7,594 nucleotides of DNA from Holophaga sp. (GCA_030691225.1 JAUYES010000009.1:1-7594), one strand, 5' to 3'. Shown: positions 1 through 7,340, counted from the stretch's first letter. Notes: generated by a model not told the origin, from the sequence alone. Program-made: numbers and translations.

Positions 1-236
1 AGCACCTCAAAAAAGACGGGGTAAAGCCACTGGGAAAGAAAAAACAGGATGAACCAGAGCCCCAGCCCTAAGGGCCCCAAAAAGGCTAAGCCAATCCCGA
101 AGAGGCCTAGTCCCACCCAAATCACCACTTGGTCCAAGAAAAAGGCCCAGAGACGCACTACCGGGCCCGCAGGGCGCAGGTGCAGCTCCACGCCCTCCGG
201 GGTTTCTGTGGTGCGAACGGTATCGACGGGCTCCAT
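1..236 (-). CDS. RDD family membrane protein, N-terminal part (cut by window edge)
   Basis: This gene starts at ATG 236 and runs off the left edge after 78 readable codons. The N-terminus has the pattern of one recognisable RDD subfamily: a short polar lead, then TPEGVELHLRPAGPVVRLWA, then a hydrophobic helix carrying the RDD-type Asp (FFLDQ, residues 33-37). A second hydrophobic stretch follows (about 45-68), then LYPVFFEV, which in this family leads into the Gly-rich GKR loop. RDD proteins are integral inner-membrane proteins with conserved Arg and Asp residues. Some have been linked to ion transport, but most have no assigned role, and none can be assigned here. The start is fixed by the family N-terminus. 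It lies 2 bases after the stop of the preceding small ORF and has only a poor Shine-Dalgarno (AAGG about 14 bases upstream), so coupled translation is plausible. The relatives I recall often sit near MoxR ATPase and SpoIIM-like genes, but the flank is not visible. Confidence 0.85.
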   Translation of the reverse strand, partial: MEPVDTVRTTETPEGVELHLRPAGPVVRLWAFFLDQVVIWVGLGLFGIGLAFLGPLGLGLWFILFFLSQWLYPVFFEV

Positions 237-238
237 GG

Positions 239-427
239 CTAAACGCTTGCCTTGACCACGATGGCGTCAGCCATCAGGTCATGGATGCAGCGTCGGTCAT
301 CCCGAAAAAGCGAAAGCGTGTCGGTTGAAGCGTAGCGCATGCCACGGTCGGCCAATTCCCATCGAAAAATATCCACGGGAACCAGCACGGGTGCGCTGGA
401 AGCCTCGTAGGGGTTGGATTCGGTCAT
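239..427 (-). CDS. Small RDD-like protein lacking its membrane core (likely internal-deletion relic)
   Basis: This is a 62-residue ORF. Its N-terminus MTESNPYEASSAPV matches the NPYEAP-type lead of many RDD proteins. ELADRGMRYAS resembles the segment entering the first RDD helix (ELASRGxRLGA). DTLSLFRDDRRCIHDLMAD and the following IVVKA match the C-terminal end of an RDD domain (FIFRxDRRCIHDLIAGTxVVKA). The roughly 100 residues normally found between these two blocks, including essentially all the membrane helices, are absent, yet the frame is kept. This is best explained by an in-frame internal deletion. The product would be soluble and probably non-functional as an RDD protein. The ORF is open further upstream, to an ATG at 565 that lies inside the hppA terminator loop, so longer starts are unlikely. 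ATG 454 is possible, but neither it nor ATG 427 has a good Shine-Dalgarno. The stop is 2 bases from the next RDD start, so its translation may help initiate that gene. It could equally be annotated as a pseudogene. Confidence 0.55.
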   Translation of the reverse strand: MTESNPYEASSAPVLVPVDIFRWELADRGMRYASTDTLSLFRDDRRCIHDLMADAIVVKASV

Positions 428-553
428 AGGAAACTCGGCCAAGGGATCTTTCATGGTAAGTGAGACCGGGCTGTTGGAACGGAGAAAATCCCGCGTGGCT
501 TTGTCCGCGCGGCACAGTCCGAACTGGATGTTCATGCAAATCCCCAGAACGAC

Positions 554-579
554 GAAGCGGGCCAAATACGGCCCGCTTC
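554..579 (-). terminator. Hairpin terminator after hppA
   Basis: This is a perfect 10-bp inverted repeat (GAAGCGGGCC / GGCCCGCTTC) with a 6-base loop at 564-569. It lies 20 bases beyond the hppA stop codon. On the minus strand the hairpin is followed by GTCGTTCTGG, so the U-tract is poor and termination may be partial or factor-assisted. Its placement and strength make it the likely end of the hppA transcript, separating it from the RDD genes. Confidence 0.7.
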
Positions 580-599
580 CTCATTTCAGGTTATGGAGA

Positions 600-2837
600 C
601 TACTTATTCAACATGTCGATGAAGCGCTTGAGCAGATCACCGTAGGCCACGATGAGCCCCGCGAAAACCACGCTGACCATGGTCATCAGCTTGATCAGGA
701 TATTGAGAGCGGGACCGGAGGTGTCCTTGAAGGGATCGCCTACGGTGTCACCAATAACGGCTGCTCCGTGGTTGGGGTTCTTGGTTCCATCGGGCAGCTT
801 CTTGCCACCCAGGTTGCCTTCTTCGATGTATTTTTTAGCGTTGTCCCAGGCGCCACCAGCATTGTTAAGGAACACGGCAGTGGCAAAACCACCTGCAAGG
901 CCACCGGCCAGGAGGCCCATGACACCGCCCACCCCCAGAAGCAGACCCGTTGCGACGGGAACAGAGATGGCCAAAATGGACGGGAGCATCATTTCGCTCT
1001 GAGCTGCGGCAGTGGAGATATCCACACAGCGTTCGTAGTCAGGCTCGGCCGTGCCTTCCATGATCCCGGCAATCTCCCGGAACTGGCGACGCACTTCATC
1101 CACCATCTTGCCTGCGGCGCGGCCGACGGCGTTCATGGTCATGGCGCAGAAGACAAACACCATCATGCAGCCGATGAAGAGACCCACCAGCACACGGGGA
1201 TTGAGCAGGGTGAGGTCGTAGTAGACCACCCAGTCGGTGAGGTAGGTGGCACGGATGGCCTTGGTGACACCGTTGACCACAATGGATTCCTGACCGGAGT
1301 GGAGGAAGGCTATCTTGATTTCCTCGATGTAGGCGGCCAGCAGCGCCATAGCCGTTAGGGCCGCGGAGCCAATGGCAAATCCCTTGCCCGTGGCGGCGGT
1401 GGTGTTGCCCAGGGCGTCCAGCGCGTCCGTGCGCTGACGCACCTCGGCGGGCTGATGCGTCATCTCAGCGTTGCCACCAGCGTTATCGGCGATGGGACCG
1501 TAGGCATCCGTGGCCAGAGTGATACCAAGGGTCGCAAGCATGCCCACGGAAGCTAGACTGATTCCATAGAGGCCGAGGTTCAGAGCGTTGGGATTCGTGG
1601 TGAACCCACCGGCAAAGCCATAGCTCAAGAGAATGCCAGCGCAGATGACCAGTACGGGGTAGCCCGTAGACTGCATGCCCGTGGCGAGGCCCGCAATGAT
1701 GACCGTGGCGGGGCCTGTCTTAGACTGCTCGGCCACGTACTGGGTGGGACGGTATTCCTGAGAGGTGTAGTACTCGGTGATTTTTCCAATCAGCCAACCG
1801 GCGAGGAGACCCGTAACTACGGAGCCGAAGAGCCCAACATGGCGGCCCTGGAAGGCATCCCTGAAGATGTAGAGCACCCCGAAGGAGGCGATGAGGGTCA
1901 GGATGGTGGAGAGGTTTACACCCCGGGCCAGCGCCTTGAGCAACTCTCCCTGGGAGGCCTTTTCGCCGGAGCGAACGAAATAGACGCCTGCGATGGAAAG
2001 GATCACGCCGATGCCCGCCACGACCATGGGGGCGATGACACCGCCCATGCCGTATCCCGCAGCCACACCCAGGGCCGAGGTGGCCAGGATAGAGCCCGCG
2101 TAGGACTCATAGAGGTCAGCACCCATGCCGGCCACATCGCCGACGTTATCGCCCACGTTGTCGGCGATGGTGGCGGGATTGCGCGGATCATCCTCGGGGA
2201 TGCCCGCCTCCACCTTACCAACCAGATCTGCGCCCACATCAGCAGCCTTGGTGAAGATGCCACCGCCCACCCGGGCGAATAGGGCCTGAAGGCTGGCGCC
2301 CATACCGAAGGTCAGCATGGTGGTGGTGATGATGTTCAGGGTTTCAGAGCTCTCAGGCGTAAAGGCCTTGAGGATGAGGAACCACAGGGAGATATCGAGG
2401 AGTGCAAGGCCCACCACAACAAGGCCCATGACGGCGCCAGAGCGGAAGGCAACCTGAAGACCGCGGTTCAGGCTGATCTTGGCAGCGGCAGCCGTGCGGT
2501 TGGAAGCCCTGGTGGCGGTGCGCATCCCCAGGAAGCCTGCAAGACCACTGAAGAAACCACCCGTGATGAAGGCGAAGGGCACCCAGGTGTTCTGGGTCTT
2601 GAGCACGTAGGCCATGAAGGCAAAGAGGAGGAATACCACCAAGAAGACGATGGCCACCACACGGTACTGCCGCTTGAGGTAGGCGAGGGCTCCTTTTTCG
2701 ACATAGCCGGCGATGCGCACCATGTCTTCCGTGCCTGGATCAGACTTCATCATCGATCTGTACAGAACCCAGGCGAAGATCAGCGCCAGGATAGATCCCA
2801 GCGGAGCCAGCCAGAAGCTGGGATGGATGGAATACAT
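600..2837 (-). CDS. hppA: K+-stimulated ion-translocating membrane pyrophosphatase
   Basis: This is a 745-residue integral membrane enzyme that hydrolyses pyrophosphate to two phosphates and uses the energy to pump H+ and/or Na+ across the cytoplasmic membrane. The length is close to that of full-length bacterial homologues, with about 16 membrane helices. Signature blocks are intact: [11 protein letters not shown] (200-210), [21 protein letters not shown] (starting about 214), [16 protein letters not shown] (444-459), [11 protein letters not shown] (659-669) and [14 protein letters not shown] (696-709). The pyrophosphate-binding lysines are apparent at 197, 668 and 704. In [14 protein letters not shown] the cation-site position is Ala481 with Gly484, where K+-independent enzymes have Lys and Thr; this places it in the K+-dependent class. 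Glu244 in DLYESY occupies the gate position seen in Na+-pumping members, so Na+ or mixed Na+/H+ transport is possible. The ATG at 2837 is chosen over a TTG at 2873 because AAGGAGGT lies 5 bases upstream. The gene appears monocistronic, ended by the hairpin at 554-579. Confidence 0.97.
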   Translation of the reverse strand: MYSIHPSFWLAPLGSILALIFAWVLYRSMMKSDPGTEDMVRIAGYVEKGALAYLKRQYRVVAIVFLVVFLLFAFMAYVLKTQNTWVPFAFITGGFFSGLAGFLGMRTATRASNRTAAAAKISLNRGLQVAFRSGAVMGLVVVGLALLDISLWFLILKAFTPESSETLNIITTTMLTFGMGASLQALFARVGGGIFTKAADVGADLVGKVEAGIPEDDPRNPATIADNVGDNVGDVAGMGADLYESYAGSILATSALGVAAGYGMGGVIAPMVVAGIGVILSIAGVYFVRSGEKASQGELLKALARGVNLSTILTLIASFGVLYIFRDAFQGRHVGLFGSVVTGLLAGWLIGKITEYYTSQEYRPTQYVAEQSKTGPATVIIAGLATGMQSTGYPVLVICAGILLSYGFAGGFTTNPNALNLGLYGISLASVGMLATLGITLATDAYGPIADNAGGNAEMTHQPAEVRQRTDALDALGNTTAATGKGFAIGSAALTAMALLAAYIEEIKIAFLHSGQESIVVNGVTKAIRATYLTDWVVYYDLTLLNPRVLVGLFIGCMMVFVFCAMTMNAVGRAAGKMVDEVRRQFREIAGIMEGTAEPDYERCVDISTAAAQSEMMLPSILAISVPVATGLLLGVGGVMGLLAGGLAGGFATAVFLNNAGGAWDNAKKYIEEGNLGGKKLPDGTKNPNHGAAVIGDTVGDPFKDTSGPALNILIKLMTMVSVVFAGLIVAYGDLLKRFIDMLNK

Positions 2838-2842
2838 GCAAT

Positions 2843-2850
2843 ACCTCCTT
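2843..2850 (-). promoter_or_regulatory. Ribosome binding site of hppA
   Basis: On the minus strand this reads AAGGAGGT, a near-complete anti-16S match, with 5 bases before ATG 2837. It decides the hppA start against the upstream in-frame TTG at 2873, which would add 12 atypical residues. Confidence 0.85.
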
Positions 2851-2921
2851 AGTGGGTTTTCAGCACAAGGCAAGACCCAACCTAGCCGTTTAGAGGCCGG
2901 GCTTTACGTTTCTCTGTGGTT

Positions 2922-2936
2922 GAGACGAGTCGTCTC
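2922..2936. promoter_or_regulatory. Perfect 15-bp palindrome, possible operator for hppA
   Basis: GAGACGA and TCGTCTC flank a single central base (2929). The palindrome starts 2 bases after a TTGACA hexamer (minus strand, 2944-2939) and fills what would be the promoter spacer. It is about 85 bases upstream of the hppA start. A site there could bind a dimeric repressor or a spacer-binding activator. No T-run follows on either strand, so a terminator is unlikely. The regulator is unknown. Confidence 0.4.
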
Positions 2937-3195
2937 GATGTCAAGAAAAAGTCGAATCTGGGCTGAGTCTGCCTTGCTGTCACGCATCTGTCAATGTTGT
3001 TGAGCGCACTGGCTGGAGCCCAAATCATCCTCCAGGTATTCCCGAATCCACGTCCGATCTGTGCGACATCCAATTCGTCCGACGCTGTTGACCTATACTG
3101 ATGACTTCTTGGCCGCAATGAACACCCAACCAGGTTTCTTACCCGGGCAAATGGGGCCTTTGAATCACCACTTTACTCAGCCTGGGTATTCCTCC

Positions 3196-3199
3196 GGAG
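3196..3199 (+). promoter_or_regulatory. Ribosome binding site supporting a TTG start
   Basis: GGAG lies 6 bases before TTG 3206 and is embedded in the 8-bp palindrome CTCCGGAG (3192-3199). It supports the rare TTG start over the internal ATG at 3258. Confidence 0.6.
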
Positions 3200-3205
3200 T
3201 CCGCC

Positions 3206-4594
3206 TTGGACCATACGCCTGCTTTCCGCTTCCGCCGCCTCCTGAACTGGCTGCCCATGGGGCTCGCGTACGCCTTCCTTTATATGGGTCGCTACAACCT
3301 GACGGTGGCTCAGAACGCGCTCGGCGATGTGATCAGCAAGGATGCCTTCGGCCAGATCTTCGCCGTGGGAGCTGTGATCTACGGGTTCTCCTTCCTTCTC
3401 AACGGCCCCCTGGTGGACCGCTTTGGTGGGCGGCGCGGGATGCTAGTGGGCGTCTTCGGGGCCCTCATAGCCAACCTGCTCATCGGCATCATGCTCTTCA
3501 GCCGTGTCCACTGGGGCTGGAACCTGCCGGTGGTTCCGGTCCTGACGGTGCTCTATGCCATGAACATGTATTTCCAGTCCTTCGGCGCTGTCAGCATCGT
3601 CACGGTGAAGGCGCCCTGGTTCCATGTCCAGGAGCGCGGCAGCTTCTCTACGATCTTCGGGATCATCATCGCTGCGGGCATCTACTTCGCCTTCGATTGG
3701 GGCAAGGCGATCGTGACCGCCACCCGGGCCGAACCCCAGTCCCTGAGCGCCGTGGGTTCTGCCTTCGCTTTCGTGTTCCGCCTGGGCGGCACCGGTGTGG
3801 ACGAAAACTGGATGATCTTCTTTGTGCCCGCCATTCTCATGGCGGTTTTCTGGATAATGATGTTCCTCTGGTTGCGCAACACGCCTGGTGATGCGGGCTT
3901 CCAGAACTTCGACACCGCCGAGGCATCTCTCACCGAGGACGGCCAGCGCCTTGCCGTCGGTGTGGCTATCAAGAAGATCCTCACCCATCCCGTGCTGCTC
4001 TACGTTTGCCTGATTGAGTTCTGCAGCGGCGTGCTCAGAAACGGGATCATGCACTGGTATTTCATCTTTGGAAACGAGCTGGGCTTCGCTAAGACCTTCC
4101 CTGTTACCCAGCATTGGGGGCTCTCTCTGCTGATCTGCGGCATCATCGGCGCCAACGCCACAGGCTGGGTCTCAGACCGGCTTTTCAACTCCCGCCGTGC
4201 TCCCATGAGTGCCGTCTCCTACGGAATCATGATCCTGGGTGTGGTGGCCATGATCCTTGGCTTGGACGGCAACCTCTGGATCGCTGGCATCTCCGCCCTC
4301 ACCATCTCGACGGCCGTGATTGCAGTCCACGGGATCCTTTCAGGAACCGCCACCGCTGACTTCGGAGGCACCAAGAACACGGGAATCGCCGTGGGCATCG
4401 TGGACGGCTTCGTCTACCTTGGCACGGCCCTGCAGTCCCTAGTCATCGGCAAGCTCGTGCCCGTGGGACCTGCCGCCAAAGACCCTTCCAATTGGATCGC
4501 CTGGCCGATCTTCCTGCTGCCCTTCGCCATCCTGGGATTCGTGTTCACGCTGAAGATCTGGAACGCCCTTCCGTCCCGCGCCCAGAAGCATTGA
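3206..4594 (+). CDS. MFS transporter, organophosphate:phosphate antiporter (GlpT/UhpC-like)
   Basis: This is a 462-residue, 12-helix major facilitator, a typical length for the OPA family, whose members exchange inorganic phosphate for phosphorylated compounds such as glycerol-3-phosphate or hexose phosphates. Supporting features are Arg29 in helix 1 (LYMGRYNLTVA) and Arg278 in helix 7 (VLRNGIMHW), which align with the two phosphate-binding arginines of GlpT. The loop 2-3 motif GPLVDRFGGRRGML spans residues 67-80, and a GlpT-like WFHVQERGSFS precedes helix 5 (about 138-147). The late helix NTGIAVGIVDGFVYLG also fits. The substrate cannot be named. The start is TTG 3206, with GGAG (3196-3199) 6 bases upstream; the next ATG (3258) would remove residues just ahead of helix 1 and has no comparable site. 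The gene stands alone, divergent from hppA and convergent with the gene that ends at 4640. Confidence 0.88.
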   Translation: MDHTPAFRFRRLLNWLPMGLAYAFLYMGRYNLTVAQNALGDVISKDAFGQIFAVGAVIYGFSFLLNGPLVDRFGGRRGMLVGVFGALIANLLIGIMLFSRVHWGWNLPVVPVLTVLYAMNMYFQSFGAVSIVTVKAPWFHVQERGSFSTIFGIIIAAGIYFAFDWGKAIVTATRAEPQSLSAVGSAFAFVFRLGGTGVDENWMIFFVPAILMAVFWIMMFLWLRNTPGDAGFQNFDTAEASLTEDGQRLAVGVAIKKILTHPVLLYVCLIEFCSGVLRNGIMHWYFIFGNELGFAKTFPVTQHWGLSLLICGIIGANATGWVSDRLFNSRRAPMSAVSYGIMILGVVAMILGLDGNLWIAGISALTISTAVIAVHGILSGTATADFGGTKNTGIAVGIVDGFVYLGTALQSLVIGKLVPVGPAAKDPSNWIAWPIFLLPFAILGFVFTLKIWNALPSRAQKH

Positions 4595-4613
4595 CCGCAT
4601 CACTCGGCGCACA

Positions 4614-4634
4614 AAATCCGGGTTGAGAACAACC
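4614..4634 (-). terminator. Weak terminator after the FHA/secreted-protein pair
   Basis: On the minus strand, GGTTG and CAACC form a 5-bp stem around a TTCT loop. After a short CGG-containing gap comes ATTTTG. It begins 6 bases beyond the stop of the secreted-protein gene. The stem is short, so efficiency is doubtful. On the plus strand there is no T-run, so the MFS gene lacks an obvious terminator of its own. Confidence 0.35.
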
Positions 4635-4639
4635 TCGCT

Positions 4640-5749
4640 TCAGCGCTCCTTGGTAAGAACGAAGGTGATGGGTTTCGCCTGGGCCCCACTGGAGGTGATG
4701 CTTCCTTGCAGAGTCTCTCGCGTGAACGTGCCCTGACCCTCCAGGGCACCACCGCCCGAGCTCCGCTGGCTCTGGTTCTGGGGCGCACCCGGTGCTCCGC
4801 CGAAATCCACGTTAAACGTGGAATCACTGGTGGCGGTGCCTCGGGCAGTGAACTGGCCATCCTTCGCGGTGCCTGTCAGATCTCCCCGGGTACCCATTTG
4901 GAGGCCCATGGAGATGCCCGCAGTCTGCCCAGCCACCCCCAATCCTTCCATGGTGCCTTTGAGGTCGAAGTGCATTTTCAGGTTTCCGTTTCGATCCACA
5001 TCCGCCGTCATGGGGCCCTGGAACCGGAAGGTCACGGGCGGTGCGCCGGTGGAAGCGTCATAGGCCGGTTTGTGAATCCAAATGACATTCCCCGCGTAGC
5101 GACCCGCCATGGGCAGGCCCAGCAGGCGGTCCCGAGCGTCCTGGTCCCGCTTGTCATCCGCCAGCTTGTTAACTTTGTCTTCCACATAGCCCTTGTAGAC
5201 CCGATCGCCGCCCTCGGCCCCCACCACGGCCCCCACAGGACCGCCGAGGCTGCCTGCAGCGGCCCCCAGAGCCGAGGCTCCCTTCTTGCCGAGACCGTTG
5301 ATGAAGACGGCGGCAGCACCCGTGGTGTCTCCCTCAGCGAGATAGCCCGCAGCCCCGCTGAAGGAATCCACGATTTCGATGAGATCACCCACCAACCTCA
5401 CCTTGCGCAGGAAGCCCGCCTTCCCCGCCTGATTGGCCTGCCAAGTTCGGGCATCCGCACCTTTGGTCATGCCCGACATCTGCTTGGCCGCATGCCGGTT
5501 GCCCTCTGAGGCCTTCTGATAGCCCGCCTGGAGAATCTCGAGCGTTTTGTCCACCCCTTCGGTCTTGGCGGTGGTCACCGTGGTGCCCACTGTCTCCATG
5601 GCATCGTAAAGCGCCCCGCTGCCCTCCGAAGTGCTGACAGAGAGGGGTGCCCCCAACTGCACCGTGCCACCGGCTACCTGGGCCACAGCCCAAATCGCCC
5701 CGCCCAGAACGGCAAGAAAAGTCACCCGAAAGAGGTTTCGCGGATTCAT
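4640..5749 (-). CDS. Exported protein of unknown function with Gly/Ala-rich segment and beta-rich C-terminus
   Basis: I do not recognise this 369-residue protein. Residues 1-24 look like a Sec signal peptide: NPRNLFR, a hydrophobic core, then WAVA just before Q24. The mature N-terminal part (about 40-125) is polar and helical. Residues 132-185 are Gly/Ala-rich, including GASALGAAAGSLGGPVGAVVGAEGG split by small residues in a glycine-zipper style. A charged helix follows (YVEDKVNKLADDKRDQDARDR, residues 188-208). The remainder (about 215-369) alternates in a beta pattern (VTFRFQGPMTADVD, LKMHFDLKGTM, FTARGTATSDSTFNVDF, ITFVLTKER), perhaps a lipocalin- or OmpA-like barrel or sandwich. It likely acts in the periplasm or outer membrane. 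ATG 5749 shares its A with the FHA stop (TGATG), giving translational coupling; a G-run at 5755-5760 is 5 bases upstream. A GTG at 5752 is an alternative start adding one residue. Cotranscription with the FHA gene implies a shared pathway. Confidence 0.75.
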   Translation of the reverse strand: MNPRNLFRVTFLAVLGGAIWAVAQVAGGTVQLGAPLSVSTSEGSGALYDAMETVGTTVTTAKTEGVDKTLEILQAGYQKASEGNRHAAKQMSGMTKGADARTWQANQAGKAGFLRKVRLVGDLIEIVDSFSGAAGYLAEGDTTGAAAVFINGLGKKGASALGAAAGSLGGPVGAVVGAEGGDRVYKGYVEDKVNKLADDKRDQDARDRLLGLPMAGRYAGNVIWIHKPAYDASTGAPPVTFRFQGPMTADVDRNGNLKMHFDLKGTMEGLGVAGQTAGISMGLQMGTRGDLTGTAKDGQFTARGTATSDSTFNVDFGGAPGAPQNQSQRSSGGGALEGQGTFTRETLQGSITSSGAQAKPITFVLTKER

Positions 5750-7194
5750 CACAGCCCCCCGTAACAGGCGTTGAAACTCATGAGATCCAGGCGCTCGGGA
5801 ACCAGCGCACCTTCACTCCGCCGAAACACGACCCCCAGAAACAGATCCGGATTCTTGCCACTGTGAGCCATCACCAGCACCTTCTCGCCTGTATCCACCA
5901 TGACCGCAGGTCGGAAGGCGGCCCAGGCCTCATCCGGGAGCTTCCGGAGCGCCTCGGCCGAGGTGGGCTCCGTCTTGGTCGCGTGCCCTAAAGAGGCTTT
6001 CCCCTCTGCCAGCAGACGGATGAAGGCGAGCCGGACCGGATTGTTCATGGGCTCGCTGAAGGTCACCAGGGAATGCACCACCTGGGCCATCTGGAGGCCG
6101 CAGGCCACCCGCATGGCCGTGGGCCCATTGGGGGAGGCCATGGCGGGAATGGCGAGTTCGAGCGCGGTCTGTTTCGCGAAGGTCTTTTCGAAGGATCGGA
6201 GGGTATAGGCCGTGATGTAGCCCACCCCATGGGGACCGTAGGAATCCTGCTGGGTCCAGGCCAGACCGCCACCGTAGGAACCGCCGCCGTTGGGGACCCC
6301 TTCGCCCTGCCGCAGCACCTTCCCCGGCACCATTTCCAAATTGACCAGGGTGCCCTTAGACTCCCAGATCGTGACCAGCCCGATGTCGGCCCAGGGGTTG
6401 TAGAAGAGCACCGGCTTGCGCCCGCCACGCTCCGGAGCACCGGTCACGAGGGAGGTCCTGAAGAAGAAGGCCCAGCCCACAGCCGGGTCCGTGGTGGGCC
6501 AAAGCACCTCATTCACCGAAGCCAGTCGGGTCTGCATGGCCGGGGTGAGCGCTTTCTGGAAGGCAGCGGGCGGGTTTTTGCCCGCATCCTCTCGGAAGGC
6601 CACAGCCCGATCCAATCCACCACCCATGCGCCCCAGGAAGAACCAAACCCCCATTCCCAGGAGCGCCAGCAGCACCACGCCGCCCCCCAGGATCCAGCCC
6701 CAGGACTTTCCGCGCTTTCGGGCCGGGACCGCTGGGTGAGGCAAGGGTGCCACCACCGATGCCACCTGTGGCACCGGTGGTGGCACCGCATACCGTGGGG
6801 CCGGAGGAGGTAGGGGGGGCGTGGGTGGAGGCAGTGGCTGGGGAGGCGGCGGAGGCACCCGGACCGCCGCCCCAGGCACAGGAGGGGGAGCCGCAGGCTG
6901 ACTGGCGCCGAAGCCCTCCAGGCGCACATTCACCACCCCGAATCGCACGGCATCGCCAGGAGATAGCCAGGCCCGTCCTTGAATCCGATTGCCATTAACC
7001 CAGGTGCCATTGGTGGAATCCAGATCCTGAAGCAGCCACTGCCCGCCCGTATGACGGAAGACGGCGTGGTGGCTGGAGACACTGGCATCTTCCAGGCACA
7101 GAGCATTGCCCGGTCCTCGACCCACCGTCAGGCCCTCGATCAGGGAAACACGGACACCCGTGGACACCACGACCAGGCTGGGCACATCGGACAT
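5749..7194 (-). CDS. FHA-domain transmembrane protein with proline-rich linker and extracytoplasmic domain
   Basis: The protein has 481 residues in a clear order. An FHA phosphothreonine-binding domain spans about 5-95, with the expected residues: Gly25-Arg26 in VGRGPGN, Ser41-His42 in VSSHH, and Asn62 in DSTNGTWVNG. A low-complexity Pro-rich linker follows (about 100-153, long runs of P). Next come a basic stop (RKRGK) and one membrane helix (164-188). The remaining C-terminal domain of about 290 residues I cannot place; it has Gly-rich (PNGGGSYGGG) and aromatic segments. The positive-inside rule puts FHA in the cytoplasm and the C-terminal domain outside. It could read Ser/Thr kinase signalling and transmit it across the membrane, or anchor a phosphoprotein. 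ATG 7194 is preferred over ATG 7224 because CCGGAG lies 6 bases upstream and the domain starts right after it. It overlaps the next gene by one base. No kinase or phosphatase gene is visible nearby. Confidence 0.88.
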   Translation of the reverse strand: MSDVPSLVVVSTGVRVSLIEGLTVGRGPGNALCLEDASVSSHHAVFRHTGGQWLLQDLDSTNGTWVNGNRIQGRAWLSPGDAVRFGVVNVRLEGFGASQPAAPPPVPGAAVRVPPPPPQPLPPPTPPLPPPAPRYAVPPPVPQVASVVAPLPHPAVPARKRGKSWGWILGGGVVLLALLGMGVWFFLGRMGGGLDRAVAFREDAGKNPPAAFQKALTPAMQTRLASVNEVLWPTTDPAVGWAFFFRTSLVTGAPERGGRKPVLFYNPWADIGLVTIWESKGTLVNLEMVPGKVLRQGEGVPNGGGSYGGGLAWTQQDSYGPHGVGYITAYTLRSFEKTFAKQTALELAIPAMASPNGPTAMRVACGLQMAQVVHSLVTFSEPMNNPVRLAFIRLLAEGKASLGHATKTEPTSAEALRKLPDEAWAAFRPAVMVDTGEKVLVMAHSGKNPDLFLGVVFRRSEGALVPERLDLMSFNACYGGL

Positions 7195-7200
7195 GGGTTG

Positions 7201-7206
7201 CTCCGG
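7201..7206 (-). promoter_or_regulatory. Ribosome binding site of the FHA gene
   Basis: On the minus strand this reads CCGGAG, with GGAG 6 bases before ATG 7194. The in-frame ATG at 7224 has only GGTGG upstream and adds a 10-residue lead outside the FHA fold, so 7194 is the better start. Confidence 0.65.
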
Positions 7207-7324
7207 GGGAATGATCACTAGCATGCCACCCAGAGCGGTCTGCCTCTAGTGTGGAGAGACGCGGCAGTAGAGAGAGAAGCGGCCCCGGCAGGAAAGCCAG
7301 TCCCAGTGGGCCTCAAGCATCCTT

Positions 7325-7340
7325 CGGGACAGTTGTCCCG
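7325..7340. promoter_or_regulatory. 16-bp palindrome in the FHA/TPR divergent region
   Basis: Arms CGGGACA and TGTCCCG flank a 2-base centre. The palindrome is about 130 bases upstream of the FHA start and about 80 bases upstream of the TPR start. On the minus strand it nearly fills the 17-base gap between TTGAAC (4/6 to a -35) and AAGGAT (3/6 to a -10), so it could be an operator inside an FHA promoter. The 2-base loop argues against a terminator. Both hexamers are weak matches. Confidence 0.35.

Larger units (their letters stand above)
2838..3205. promoter_or_regulatory. Divergent intergenic region between hppA and the MFS gene
   Basis: No convincing gene lies in these 368 bases; the short ORFs crossing them resemble nothing I know. 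Reading toward hppA there are two exact TTGACA hexamers, at 2994-2989 and 2944-2939, 50 bases apart. The first is followed after 17 bases by CAGACT, a weak -10. The second is followed by a 15-bp palindrome and then AACCAC, a poor -10. Reading toward the MFS gene, TATACT at 3094-3099 could be a -10, but no good -35 lies at the right distance. Promoters for both genes must be somewhere here, but which hexamers are used cannot be decided from sequence alone. Confidence 0.5.

Noticed and set aside
428..565. Longer version of the RDD remnant starting at ATG 565 or 535
   Set aside because: ATG 565 lies in the loop of the hppA terminator hairpin. The extra residues resemble nothing in RDD proteins, and the family lead NPYEA begins just after ATG 427.
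414..1358. Plus-strand ORF of 314 codons overlapping the end of hppA
   Set aside because: It is the antisense shadow of hppA and of the RDD remnant. It is rich in His, Gly and Asp, has no recognisable domain and covers unmistakable pyrophosphatase coding sequence.
2882..3118. Minus-strand ORF of 78 codons in the hppA/MFS intergenic region
   Set aside because: It has an Arg/Ser-rich composition with no domain or clear ribosome site, and it overlaps the likely promoter region.
3443..4114. Minus-strand ORF of 223 codons inside the MFS gene
   Set aside because: It is antisense to conserved transporter sequence, with a His/Glu-rich composition typical of antisense frames in GC-rich DNA.
6770..6880. 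Low-complexity GGAGGC-like tract, considered as a tandem repeat
   Set aside because: It is the coding sequence of the proline-rich linker of the FHA protein, with no regular repeat unit beyond proline codons.
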